A stretch of DNA of 64,000 bases from Boesenbergia rotunda (lineage: Eukaryota; Streptophyta; Magnoliopsida; Zingiberales; Zingiberaceae): NCBI GenBank assembly GCA_024364735.1, contig JAGFNQ010009453.1:62001-126000 (forward strand). The letters are read 5' to 3'. Positions 20,051 through 31,447 of this stretch are shown in pieces (position 1 is the first letter of the stretch; each line of letters starts with the position of its first letter). Below the pieces are notes generated by a model. That model saw only the letters and a list, made by a program, of their open reading frames with translations, did no database searches and was not told where the DNA came from. The translations under genes were made by a program, and so were the position numbers.

Positions 20051-23000
20051 TTATGCTAACACAATTCAAAGTTAAGTAAAAACTTATAATAGTTCATAAA
20101 AGAAGGAAAAAACAATGAAGTATAGGTATAGCAATTATAAAAAACTTTTTATTTTTCATACTCCCCCTAAAACCCTGAATACTCGTGTTAAACCACTTAA
20201 CTTTGACCTTTCCTCCCCCGTTGACATATATCAAAAACATAATGGGTGAACAGGGTTTCTAATAGAGAGTGAGTTTATCTAATGCAATTTTTGTACAACT
20301 TCTAAGTTTTTGACAAAGTGTTTTAAAAAAATAAAATTCTTTGCAAAAAAAACTTTTTATACTTAGACAATTTTCATTTTGAAAAGTTTTGCAAACCTAA
20401 ATTTTGTTTAAAAACTTTTACGTACAAGGTTTTGCAAAAAAAAAAATTTACTTAGGCAAAATTTTGAAGCCACATTTCCACAAAAAATTCAACTTTGAGA
20501 ATTGGGAGAAAATTTATTTTAAAAGACTTTGTTTGGAAATACTTTGTGTATTTTGAAAAACAAAAATCATTAAAAAAAATTCTAGACAAGTTAAAAAAAT
20601 CTTTATTTAGAACCATTTGTCAAAATTTTCAAAAAGTTTTTGCTCAGAAAAATTTACTAAGAAAGATTTGACTTAGAAAAGAAACATGTACTTAAAAACA
20701 TTTGAATCATTTAGACATACTTGAAAGCACTTGAAGTAGTTTGAGATTTTAACAGCACTTGACACTTAAAAACAGTTTGAAGTACTTAGAAATTTTTAAA
20801 GTACTTTTAAAAAAAATTCTTAGACCAATTTTAAAGCACTTAGAAATACTTAGCTTTTTGTGAAAACGAGATAAAAAATTTCTCTCTTTTTTCTATTTCT
20901 CTCCCCCTTGGCCATATATCAATAACGAGGTTTTGAAAAAAGATTTAAGAAAAAAATGTGTGTATCAGAGTTTATGAGCTTTGAAAATAAAAATATTTGT
21001 TATAATTCTGAAAGTATAGCAAGTAGCTTAAATTGTACCAATGAAAACTCCGTTTTGAAAAGTATTGTGAAAAAAATATTTTGTATTTGTAGGCAAGTTT
21101 TTAGAAAATTCACATACTTAGAAAACTATTGCTTTACAAAAGTATTAGTGCTTTTGAAAACATTATACTTTGAAAAATAGAAGTACTTTTGAATGATATT
21201 ATGCATTTTTGAAACATATAAGTACTTTTGAACATAATATGCAATATATTTTTTTTAAAACATAATACTTGACTTGGTTTCTTTTTCAGTCTAACACAAT
21301 CCTAGGAAACCTTGTTAACTACAAGGACATTTTCCTAAGTGTCCTAGAAAATTTTCAATCCAAGTAAATATTATAAAAGTAACTTTATAAGTCACAAGAA
21401 TTTTGAAAAATAGAACAATAGTATTTTGGAACAAAAATTATTTAAGTTTTCAAAAGGATTTTAAACTTACAGTACATGAAAACATATAGTTTTGAAAAAA
21501 TATTCAATAATTCTTTTAATTTAATCTCCCCCTAAGCTTGACCCAGTCCTAGGAAGCTTCTTGACTACAAGCGATCTTCCTCTGAGTTTTAGGGTTTGAT
21601 TTAAATTATAAGAATTATCTAATAACTTCAAAATAAATAATCACCAAAAATAATATTTCAGAAATTCTTCTTTTGACTCAACTCCCCCCTAAATTTGACA
21701 CATCCTAGGAATCCTTGTAGATCATAAAGTGGACCTTCCTCTGTGTCTTCAGGGTTTATTAAAATCAAAAGAATAATTTTGAATAACCTTCTGAGTATGG
21801 TAATTTTCAAGGAGATAAATTTTTAAAAACACAACTTGGAATGATAGCACAGTTTTCGAAAATCATGATGTTAATTTTTCAAAGAGATAGTAATATACGA
21901 GGGTTTTTGAGTCAACTTTTGAAAACCTTATTTTGAGATGATAATAAGTTTTAGAGCATAAGGATTTTGAAAAAAATCTGAATTTTTTGAAAAAGAGTAA
22001 GAAGAACTCCCCCTGTATCTGACACAGTCTGACTTTTATCTAAGTTCCTTAAGGGATATCAGTGTTGACCAGGTTTGACTATGTGGACTAGGGTTGACTA
22101 TTTTGACCAAGTTAATGACTAAATCAGAACAAGCCCTAGACTCTATTTATTGAGATATTTGACATGAAAAAAATGTTAGGAATGAAAAGGTAGGGTACAG
22201 TACAATAGATTAAAAATTAGAGGTAAGTTTGCAAACCCCCTTTTTTTCAAAAGGATAGTGAATCATGCTTTTAGGTCCTAGATATCTCACCCAGTTCTAC
22301 GTGGTCAAACATGTTAACCTTATGGGTTGTGTGAGACAAATATTTAATTTTAACAAAAAAATGGTTAATTTTGAAACATTAAACCTTAGTTAAAAAAATG
22401 ATTTTTGAAGATTTTGAAATTAATTAGAATTTTAACTTTGAATTTTAAAAATTGTTAAGTTGAATTTTGAAAATAATTGATTGAAAATAAATAAGTTGAA
22501 TTTGATTTGTACGGTTGATTGGTTTGGACTAAACTTTTAAGTCCTGGGCATCTCACCCATTTCTAAGTGACAAAACAGGATATCCTTAACTGTTTTGTGA
22601 GATGCATATTTTAATAGAAAGATTCATTTTGAAAAGGCCATGATTAATTTTGCAAAGTTAAATTAATTTTTAAACCCAATTTAAATTTATTTTGAAAAGA
22701 GATATTTTAATCTAAAATTAACTGAAAGTTTATGTTAGATTCGAATTTAACAAAGAGTAAATTGAATTTGAATTTCAAAAATTGGCTTCCAGGTCTTGGC
22801 GAGGCACAAGGCCTTCTTTGGCCGTAGCCTTATTGGATCATCAACCTTTTCCTAGACAAAGCCTTTTAGTGAAATTTCATCTTCAAAATTACTTTTTGGT
22901 AAATTCTCGTCTAACTAGTTTGGGTCTTGGATCGGTAGCTTTGGCTAGTTTCACCAGTCTAAAGAGACCAAGTATACTTGACCTTATTAGAATTGGTTTC

Positions 23001-23149
23001 CCTAACGTACTATCATCTCACCGCCACCCAATACTATGTTATTCAAATTTCAGTTAAGTTGGTTCAGTCCTTAAACTAACCAGTCCTAATTCTAAGCAAC
23101 AACAAAAAAAAAAGTAACACACAATTAAAGCAAACAAAACAAGAATGAT
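20051..23149 (-). other. AT-rich non-coding spacer of B
   Basis: About 3 kb without a credible ORF. It carries several diverged blocks of the form CTCCCCCT...TTGACACAGTCCTAGGAA...CTTGT..CTACAAGG (near 21290, 21530, 21680 and 22010), a TTGAC cluster near 22060-22120, and the family-conserved part 22790-23060. Similar blocks recur in the relic at 43884-44949. Confidence 0.7.
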
Positions 23150-24025
23150 TTAAGTTATATCATAATCGAAATAAAACTCTGGGTTTTTAAAATTAGCATG
23201 GTTGCGAATTAAGTTTTCTAACGTATTGACCTTAACTAATTTATACGAGTTAATCATGTTATTCAAGGTAAATATTGGATTTTTAAATACTGTAAATTTA
23301 CCTTTTGATTCCCGGTTGAGAATCTCCCCCTTGATTCTAGCCATCTCTCTTTTGCTTGATTGTTTCTTCGGCATTTTGTAGCGGTCGCGAGCCAACCAGA
23401 CCAGTTTCCAAGGATCCCTTCCTTCGTTGTCAGATTCTGAGTCTGAGTCGGACTCAGGTATTGGTTGAGGCCTCTTTTGCATTTCTCTTGGAGTTTTCCC
23501 TGCAATGGAAATTATACCCTCCTCGACCACTACAGTATCATCTTGATTATTTAACCTTAATTTTGAAAAGAATTTGAAATCGGTTACCATTTCAGTCAGT
23601 TCATCATCTGATTCTGGTTCGATTTCGACTCTGGATTCGGGTGTTTGTGCTTGGACCGAGAGTGCAAGACAGCTTACTTGATCTTCTTCTTCTTCTAAGA
23701 TCTCTTGATGAAGGTTGATCAATTTTTCCCAAATCTCCTTGGCACAGGTGAAGGATCCGACCCGCTTCAATTCTTCTTTGGTCAGGCCACATTGTAAGAT
23801 TACTGTTGCCTTAGCATCAGTCTCGATCTTCCTTAGAGTAGGTTCGTCCAATTTGTCCCAGGCGATCGCAGTTCCATCTTCTGTGGGGAATGTAAACCCC
23901 GTTTGGATTATCAACCATAAATCCAAATTGGCCTTCAAGTGGGATTCCATTAGACTTCTCCAGGAATTTAAGTTCTCTCCGGAGAATAGCGGTGGACGGG
24001 CACTGTTCCACTCTTGGATGGCCAT
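23150..24025 (-). pseudogene. Rearranged gag of B without zinc knuckle
   Basis: An open frame of 291 residues, MAIQEWNSARPPLFSG at the start, close to A's Gag for the first ~115 residues (DUF4219 and start of UBN2). Then the order differs: an acidic segment (EEEEDQVSCL...) like the part that follows the knuckle in A comes first, and the segment EEGIISIAGKTPREMQKRPQP, which precedes the knuckle in A, comes after. Most of UBN2 and the CCHC knuckle are missing. It is intact as a frame but probably not a working Gag. The permuted order is best explained by deletion from an ancestor with a duplicated gag 3' part, as seen in A. Confidence 0.7.
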
Positions 24026-24545
24026 TTAGTTTAAACCTTGCACACAAGAGACATAACAAAAATGTACCAAGATTTGATCATGGATTAGTAGTGTGGGAGA
24101 GAGAAAAAATAGCCTAAGATAAATTTTGCATGAATTTCGAGGCAGAATAATAATAAAAAATAATAAAATTTGTGACAATTTTTCTTTTGAAACTGTTGAC
24201 TTTATCACTTCTGATTAGTAAGACAAGAATTAAAAGAAATTCTCGAATTAAGGTAGCATGAATTTCGAGAAAAATATTAATATAATAATATAAAAAGTTT
24301 ATGACAAATTTTTTACACTTAATTGTTATATCAATTATGACTTAAGGTGAAAAAAATGAGAATTCAAAATTGAAAAAGGCGTAAGAATATTTTAAATCCA
24401 TCCACAGATATTATTTATAAAAAAACGAAAAAAGATCGAGTGGTGTTGCACCAAACACGATTAACGAGAAAGAAAAAAAATAAAATAATTTCAAAAATAT
24501 GAGAAAACTCCCTAATTGGTGGTTGCACCAAATTTGAGCTTCCCC

Positions 24546-24557
24546 GCTCTGATACCG
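24546..24557 (-). other. Primer binding site of B
   Basis: GCTCTGATACCG on the plus strand is the reverse of the initiator-Met site TGGTATCAGAGC with one change, adjacent to the LTR end at 24560. Confidence 0.88.
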
Positions 24558-25623
24558 CTTGTTGGATCGAGAGAACCGATAGAGGGGGGTGAATATCAGA
24601 AAACGTTCGGATTTTAGGATTAGAGAAATTACGCAGCGGAATAAAACAATCAAACGCAAACACAGGTAGTTTTACATGGTTCGGAGCCTAGGTCAACTCC
24701 TACTCCAAGGCCCACGGTCGTTGACCGTTTTCTGCGGGCAATTCTATAAGTTCGCAAATCAGTTTACAGTATTGAATTACAAATATAGCAAAATAAACTT
24801 TTAAAATGAAAACTGTTCTTTTACCGACGTCCGATGTAGGTTGTCTTTTTCGGAGCAGCGGGACATCGTCGGCGCTTGAGTCTCGAGTCAGGAGGTTTCC
24901 GGAGCAGAGCGCGAGAGTAGAAGAGCGTAGAAGCGTTGAATGAAGTGTTGTCCAAAGCCTTGGGGTCGAGGGCCCTTTTATAGGGCCTGGGGACGCCTGG
25001 AACGTCGGGGGCGCCCCACACGTGTCGGTCAATCCGCCTCCGTCTCGGTCAGCTTCTGATCCCTTCAATCTCGGGATCAGATCTTGACCGGGGCGCCCGG
25101 GACGTTGGGGGCGCCCGGGTTGACCGGGTCAGAGCTTATCCCTTGGCTTCACTGGCTTCTGCTTCGATGGCTTGCGCAGGGGGCGCCCGGGACGCTGGGG
25201 GCGCCCGGGAGCAGCGGGGGCGCCCGGGAGCACGGGGGCGCCCCGCCCATGAGCTGCAGAAGCAGTTCCTTTGCTTGATGTGTTTTGTGTTCACCTTGGG
25301 GGCGCCTAGGACACTCCGGGCGCCCTGGTCAGCTGCTGCCTGTAACACCCCAAAATTTCCCCATATGAAATACTATGAATTCATGAAATATTTTTTTTAT
25401 GAAATGTTATAATGGGCTTGGTTTAATGGGCTTTGATATGGATTAGTGCAAAATGTGATAAAAAGAAAATATAGAAAAGAGAAAGCAAGGATCGAACCTT
25501 GAACCTCCTATTGCACTAATCATGTCATAACCAATGAACCAAGCAATGTTTCATGTTGAGAGAATAAGAAACATGCTTGTTAAAGCTAGGGAAGTGAAGA
25601 GGCATGTCCCTTCATGAGAAAAG

Positions 25624-25630
25624 TATAAAT
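25624..25630 (+). promoter_or_regulatory. TATA box in solo LTR E
   Basis: AGTATAAATAAGAG is followed by a CT-rich leader (CTTCCTCTCTTCTTCTTCC), the usual layout of a plant LTR promoter. Confidence 0.6.
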
Positions 25631-25984
25631 AAGAGAGGGAGAGGTTGGAATAACTTCCTCTCTTCTTCTTCCTCACTCTCCCCACCGAAAACTCATCTTC
25701 TTCTCCTTTCAATTTTCGAAAAAAATACACCCTAGGGTTCTAACCCTAGGGAATTGGAAGGAAGAAGACCATCCAAGGATCTTGCCCTCTACTAGGGCCA
25801 AAGGTTCTAGAGAAGGGCTAGTAAGGAGAACACTCACCCTCCTTCAATCAAGGGTACCCTAAAGGTTTAGAGAATGTGAAATTCAAGCGAAAGGATGTAA
25901 GTATCCCCTCGCCTGCAGTGTAATAGTTGTTGTATGATTTCTTCTTCTTGTTGTTTCGAAGATAGGGGTTTTCCCCCTTGTGTA

Positions 25985-26945
25985 ACTTTCGGCCAACCCC
26001 AAAGAGAAAGCCTTGGTTACTCCTTGATACATAAGGAGACCCCTTGGAACTTAGGGTATACTTATAAGTTGTTTTCCCTATATGTTGTGATGACAAAAAT
26101 TAGGGTTGAACACCCTACAAGGTTTCGGCCATGGATGGAAAAACTAGGGTTTAGGGTTGTATGATTTCCTATGATGTATCCATGCTTAGTAGTGTAGACA
26201 AAGTGCTTGTGTAAATGTTTGTGTGAATGTTTGATTTCAAGAACCCTAGTTTCCCCTACCCTTGAGTTTCGGCCAACCCTAGAGGGATTAGGGTTTAGGG
26301 TTGCATAATTATCCTATGATGAAATCTATGTTTAATAAGTGGCATGATATGTATGGGAGGTGTTTGTGTAAATGCTTGTATGAATGTTGATTCAAAAATC
26401 CTAATTTCCCCCTACCCTACACCATTCGGCCAACACCCTAAAGTTAGGGTTTGTGAAGGTTAAAATACCTATAGGATATGCTTATGTTTGGGGATAATGA
26501 TATGTATATGCACGTGATGTTTAAATGGAATGATTGATTGGAAAACTTAACCTTACCCTAGCATGACTTTCGGCCAAAGCATAGAATATTAGGTTTGTGA
26601 AGGTTGATTACCCCATGATGTATGCTATGCTTAGTATGATACATGATATATATATACGTGATAATTGTATGGAATGTACCTTATGAGATATGCTTATGTT
26701 TAGGGATAATGATATGTAAATGCATGTGATGTTTAAATGGAATGTTTGATCGGAAAACTTAATTTTTTCCCTAGCATGTGATATTCGGCCAAAGCATGGA
26801 ATATTAGGTTTGTGAAGGTTGATTACCCCATGATGTATGCTATGCTTAGTATGATACATGATGTATATATATATGATACTTGTATGAGATGTTTTATGTC
26901 AAAAACCTAAGCTACCTCTACCCTTGACTTTCGGCCAAAACCTTA
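25985..26945 (+). repeat. TTTCGGCC-centred tandem degenerate repeats in E
   Basis: Seven copies of TTCGGCCA, each preceded by CTACCCT/CTAGCATG-type sequence and followed by TTAGGGTTTGTGAAGGTT-like sequence, occur about every 110-220 bases (near 25988, 26124, 26269, 26427, 26569, 26785, 26929). The two around 26530-26880 also share a following block ending CATGATGTATGCTATGC. Confidence 0.7.
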
Positions 26946-28864
26946 GGTTTAGGGTTAAGAAGTACTCAATTAACTCATGAAGCATGCTACCACTTCCTAT
27001 AACATGAATATGATTTATGTGACCAATCTTGTCATATATAGGTATGTGTATGTGGTTGAAATATGATGTATGTATGAGCATGCTTGTATAGCCCATGGGG
27101 CACCCTTTATGAATTGCATGTGATATGTATGATAAAATGCTTGAAAGGATACTCCACTAAGTATGGGATCAAGAGAACCCTTATGTTGTGTGGTGTGTCC
27201 CTACGGGATCATGAGCACCCTTGAAGAGTGGTGTGTCCCTTAAGAGTGGATTTGGAGTACTCCTTAGCATATATGTAAAAACATGATAAGTATTTTACTT
27301 TGGAAGTTGTGTACCCGACTCGGAAGGGGGTCGTTAAACAAATCCGGGGTGCATGTTAACGTAAGGTCATGGCTCCGGTAGGACGGAAGGGTCCTGCTCT
27401 AATTGGTTGGTGGCTCGCTACCCCAATTCATTAGGGAACGCGCAATATGTGGTACACAACTGGGCCCTATATGATATGGATGTATTTTTAAGTAATACCT
27501 TTATGGAATTGTTTTGAAAACATTCATTGAGAACATTTATTATATGTGAAAGGTATGCTTAAGGTACTTTATACTGCATGCTTAGAAACTTTGATGTTTA
27601 GTATGCTATGATAAACTCATGCTTATGATTCCTTATGTGTACATGTTGTATTCTTTTGTATAGATTTTGCGAGTAGGACAGGATCCTTACTAAGCATTTA
27701 TGCTTACTAGTTTATGTGTTGTCTTATGCTGCAGATAAGGGTAAGGAACACTTAAACTAAAGGAAGAGGCAGGAGGGCTGAAGATGTGTGGGGTGGTGGC
27801 TCGGGAAAGAAAGATTTTTATATCTACATTACTATGCTTATGATGATGTTTTCTTCAACAATGAATGTTAGTGATTAGGTTTGATATTGCATGATAGTGA
27901 CTACACTTGGAATTCTCATATACTTGATTTTGTTTGATTATGTTATGAGTTGAAATAATATGTGAACCTATCATGATATAGAATAACTCTTGATTAAAAT
28001 AGTTCAAATGATGTTCTAATGATTCAAACATGATATTTGATTGACATACACTAATTAGTATGCTTAGCACTTGTAAATATCCCTTGATAGTTTTAGACAA
28101 GCATGCTCAGCACTTAGTCCTTACATTGTTTGTTTTTTTATTTTATGCTAGAAGAAAAAAAATAATTATATGATTGATTGTACGTAACCCCGCCCCGAGG
28201 GTAGATATAAGGGCGGGCGTTACACTGCCTCACTCCTTTGAGGCTCTCTGTGCTGCAGACACTCGTTCCTTCGGTCATGCATCCAGGGTTAGTCCAAAAC
28301 ATCATAAAGTAATAAGATGTTAGTTTATACAGCCTTAGCTGTCTTGGTTCTGACTTTGAGCATCCAAAATGGAGCCCTAGGTCGAACCGACGCCTACTGT
28401 TCCCTCGACGAGGAACGCGTCCTCACCTACTCCTCTCGGGAGAATTTACCTGATGCCAACCGGCTCCTCCGGTTGGACTTTTGCCTAGCGGTCCTTCGCT
28501 AGGTCTTGGATACCAAGCTATCCCTCGCCCGGTGCCTTGCATTCCTTCGCCAGGTCTTCAGTCCCAAGCTGTCCTTCGCCTAGTGCCTAGCAGTCCTTCG
28601 CTAGGGCTTCAGTACTCTGGCATTCCTTCGCCAGTGCCTAGCAGTCCTTCGCTACGGCTTCAGTACTCTGCCATTCCTTCGCTAGTGCCTAGCAGTCCTT
28701 CGCTAGGACTTTTCGCCCTGGCATTCCTTCGCCAGTGCCTAGCAGTCCTTTGCTAGGACTTTTCCTGCACACTTGTGTAACATGTTAGATCACAAATAAC
28801 ACTTATCTTTGAATCCTATGCCAATATCAAAACAAGGTTCAATATGGTGCTTTCTGCACCAACA

Positions 28865-29679
28865 AAAACTACTGTTTATAACAGTTAGTAAGTAGCTAAT
28901 TGGGTTAGACAGGACCCCAAAATAGATAATTAAATCTGATTTGGTTTAGTTCAAATCCTGAATTGGTTCAGTACAGCAAATTATGCAGTTTATCTTTTCT
29001 GTATTATGCAATTTTTTTTTGCTATATTTCTTTTTGATATATGGCAAAGGGGGAGAGATAGGAAAGGAGAGATTTTTTTTCTAAATCCAATTTCAAACTC
29101 TATCCTTTATTCAAAAAGTACTTAATTCATTTTCAAAAGTACTAAGTTTTTTTCAATATTTTCCTAAGTACTTAAACTTAAGTTTTCAAAATTTTCCTAA
29201 GTACTTAAACTTAAGTTTTCAAAATTTTCCTAAGTACTTAATCTTAAGTTTTCAAAATTTTCTAAGTACTTAAACATAAGTTTTCAAAATTTTCTAAGTA
29301 CATTAAACTCAAGTTTTCAAAATTTTCCTTGTACTTAAACTTAAATTTTCAAAATTTTCCTAGTACTTAAAACTTATGTTTTCAAATTTTTCTAAGTATT
29401 TAAACTTAAGTTTTCAAAAATTTTCCTATAAGTATGAATTTTCCAAAGTGCACAACCAAAATTATGTTGAAAAATATGTCTATAAAGTTTCTGTTGAAAA
29501 TTGTTCTAAGTAAAATTAAATCCATCTTTAGACTTAGAAGTTAGTATCAAAACCCCACGAACTTTTGAAAAATCTAGGGGAAGATTCCTTCTAGGGGGAG
29601 GAAACAAAATTTCGTTTTAGATGTTCTGATTAACTTAAATTTTTGAACCAGGGTTGCGATAAATAAAAAAGGTGGAGAT
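28865..29679 (+). other. 3' internal end of A with 33-bp AT-rich tandem repeats
   Basis: Non-coding. From about 29150 to 29430, eight to nine units of a sequence near CTAAGTACTTAAACTTAAGT plus TTTCAAAATTTTC follow each other with small changes. A polypurine tract AAAAAAGGTGGAGA (about 29665-29678) precedes the 3' LTR. Confidence 0.85.
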
Positions 29680-31067
29680 TGTTGGTGCAGAAAGCACCCA
29701 AGTCGAACCTGTATTTTGATAATGGCAAAAGAGATCAAAAGTTAAGATGTAATGTTTATCTAACATGTTACTCAAGTGTGCAGGAAAAGTCCTAGCGAAG
29801 GACTGCTAGACACCTGGTGAAGGAATGCCAGGCTACAAAGCCCTAGCGAAGGACTACAAGGAACCTGGTGAAGGGATGCCAGGATACAAAGACTTAGCGA
29901 AGGACTGCTAGGCACCAGGTGAGGGACAGATTGGTACTGAAGACCTAGCGAAGGACTGCTAGGCACCAGGCGAAGGACAGCTTGGTACTGAAGACATGGC
30001 GAAGGACAGCTAGGCACCAGGCGAAGGATAGCTTGGTACTGAAGACCTGGCATAGGACAGCTAGGCACCTGGCGAAGGACTGCTGGGCAAAAAGTCCAAC
30101 CGGAGGAGCTGGTTGGCATCAGGTAAATTCTCCTGAGAGGAGTAGGTGAGGACGCGTTCCCCGTCGAGGGAACAGTAGGCGTCGGTTCGACCTAGGGCTC
30201 CATTTGGGAGACCCAAAGTCAGAACCAAGACAGCTAAGGCTGTATAAAACTAACATATTATTGCTTTATGTTATTTTGGACTAACCCTAGATGCAGGACC
30301 GAAGGAACGAGTGTCTGCAGCTCAGAGAGCCTCAAATGAGTGAGGCAAAAGTTGAGTATGGCGCCCTGAGTGTCCCGGGCGCCCCCAAGGTGAATACAAA
30401 AAGAAGTGGAGCAAATGTACGCTTTGACAGCTCATGGGCGGGGCGCCCCCGTGATCCCGGGCGCCCCCAATGCCCAGGGCGCCCCGGGTTCAGCCAACGA
30501 ACAGGATAACATCATCCAGTCGAGAAGCCGCTGAGGTCAACTAGGCGCCCCCAGCGTCCTGGGCGCCCCGATCAAATCTGATCCCGAGTTTAGGATAACC
30601 GACCGAGAAGACTTGGATCGATGACACGTGGGGGGGCGCCCCAATGTACAGGCGCCCCTAGGGGCTCTAAAAGCCCCTCGACCCCAGGCTTCAGACAGAT
30701 TCTGCAACACATTCAACGCTCTTCTGCTCCACGCTCTGCCCCAGAAACTCCCAACTCGAGATACGAGTGCGATGACTCCCTCTGCTTCGAAATACGATCT
30801 ACTCCGGGAGTCGGTAACTAGAACGACTTTCTTTTATTTACTGTACTAATCTTGTAATCTTTCCTGTAACTTTTTGCGCATATAGAATTGCCCACAGTAA
30901 ACGGTCAACGACCGTGGGCCTTGGAGTAGGAGCGACTGCGATTCCGAACCAAGTAAATCTGGTGTTCGCGTGTGTTTTATTTAATTATTTCCATGCTAAT
31001 TCTCTTTTTACAATCCGAACGTTTTATGATATTCACCCCCCCTCTATCGGTCTTTCTCGATCCAACA
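29680..31067 (+). repeat. 3' LTR of A
   Basis: 1388 bases, TGTTGGTGCAG to GATCCAACA. It contains U3 subrepeats (about 29785-30090), the palindrome array (about 30358-30660) and the C-rich end. Compared with the 5' LTR it has lost single bases in many places. Its TATA position reads GGGCTCTAAAAGCCC, so the TATA box is damaged. Confidence 0.93.
29785..30090 (+). repeat. U3 subrepeats of the A-family LTR
   Basis: About six units of 46-50 bases built on GCGAAGGACTGCTAGGCACC and GGCGAAGGACAGCTTGGTAC. Reverse copies lie in B (19760-19930 and 28490-28750), and a diverged version in F's LTR (31068-31320). Copy number differs between LTRs. Confidence 0.85.
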
Positions 31068-31434
31068 ACGACCTCTCAGCACTCTCCTCCAGGACTTACC
31101 TCAACTTACCTGCCAGACATTGGATCTCCCAGATCTACTTGGACTTCACTGCTTGGCATCGGATCAACCTACCAGGGCTTCCACTTGCTCGGTATCAGGT
31201 CCTCTAAATCTATCGAGACTTCCTGCTAGATGTCAACCCATCTGGACTTCCAACCTAGTTTCCACGATCTGCCTAGACTTCACCTACCTAGTATCAGGCC
31301 TCTAGACCAAGTAGGACTTCCTAAGTTGAGCTTCCTGCATACTAGACTAATCCATCATATAACAACAAGACTTAACTGTGAAACTTTGCTAACATCAAAA
31401 CACAGGTTCAACTGTGGTGCACCCTACACCAACA
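31068..31434 (-). repeat. Partial 3' LTR of F
   Basis: On the minus strand it begins TGTTGGTGTAGGGTGCACC, like the A-family LTR start, after a purine run (AAAAAGGAAAT). It contains diverged GGACTTC...GGCATC subrepeats. It is broken at 31067/31068 by the insertion of A. Confidence 0.75.
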
Positions 31435-31447
31435 ATTTCCTTTTTAA

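Larger units (their letters stand above)
25341..28224 (+). mobile_element. Element E: solo LTR nested in B
   Basis: It starts TGTAACACCCCAAAATTTCC, ends GGGCGGGCGTTACA, and is flanked by the exact duplication CTGCC (25336-25340 and 28225-28229). The ends form a short inverted repeat (TGTAAC/GTTACA). At 2.88 kb with no coding region, it has the form of a solo LTR left by recombination of a larger Gypsy-like element. A TATA box (TATAAAT, 25624-25630) sets plus as the likely transcription strand. The region has TTTCGGCC-centred repeats (25985-26945). Confidence 0.88.
18740..28864 (-). mobile_element. Element B: gag-only deletion derivative of the A family
   Basis: TG...CA bounded and flanked by AAAAC on both sides (18735-18739 and 28865-28869). 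On the minus strand: 5' LTR 28864-24560 (split by E), primer site 24557-24546, gag 24025-23150, a long AT-rich spacer, a purine tract just right of 20033, and 3' LTR 20033-18740. LTRs and spacer match A. There is no pol and no second ORF, so it is non-autonomous. It sits in A in opposite orientation. Confidence 0.93.
24560..28864 (-). repeat. 5' LTR of B, interrupted by solo LTR E
   Basis: The two arms are 24560-25340 and 28225-28864, about 1.42 kb once E and one target copy are removed. The right arm carries four to five U3 subrepeats (28490-28750), and the left arm the palindrome array (25000-25330). Confidence 0.92.
1..31067 (+). mobile_element. Element A: pol-less LTR retrotransposon with gag and a second ORF
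   Basis: A is the outermost element of the left half. Its 5' LTR is cut by the window start (1-906) and its 3' LTR is 29680-31067. After subtracting D (6901-18324) and B (18740-28864), the internal parts are 907-6900, 18325-18739 and 28865-29679. Seen directly: an initiator-Met primer site at 909, a Copia-type gag with zinc knuckle, a tandemly duplicated gag 3' part, an internal promoter-like block, a second ORF, and a polypurine tract ending at 29679. No protease, integrase or reverse transcriptase motif appears in any internal part, so the element would have to move using another element's enzymes. The join across D and B is supported by exact 5-bp target-site duplications at each. Family assignment to Ty1/Copia rests only on gag and the primer site. 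Confidence 0.85.

Noticed and set aside
28481..28756. 91-residue Pro/Ser-rich ORF
   Set aside because: It is a translation of the U3 subrepeats of B's LTR; the reverse frame at 29772-30119 is the same artefact in A.
29785..30090. CRISPR-like direct repeats
   Set aside because: Units are contiguous and degenerate without unique spacers, and lie in a plant LTR; they are U3 subrepeats.
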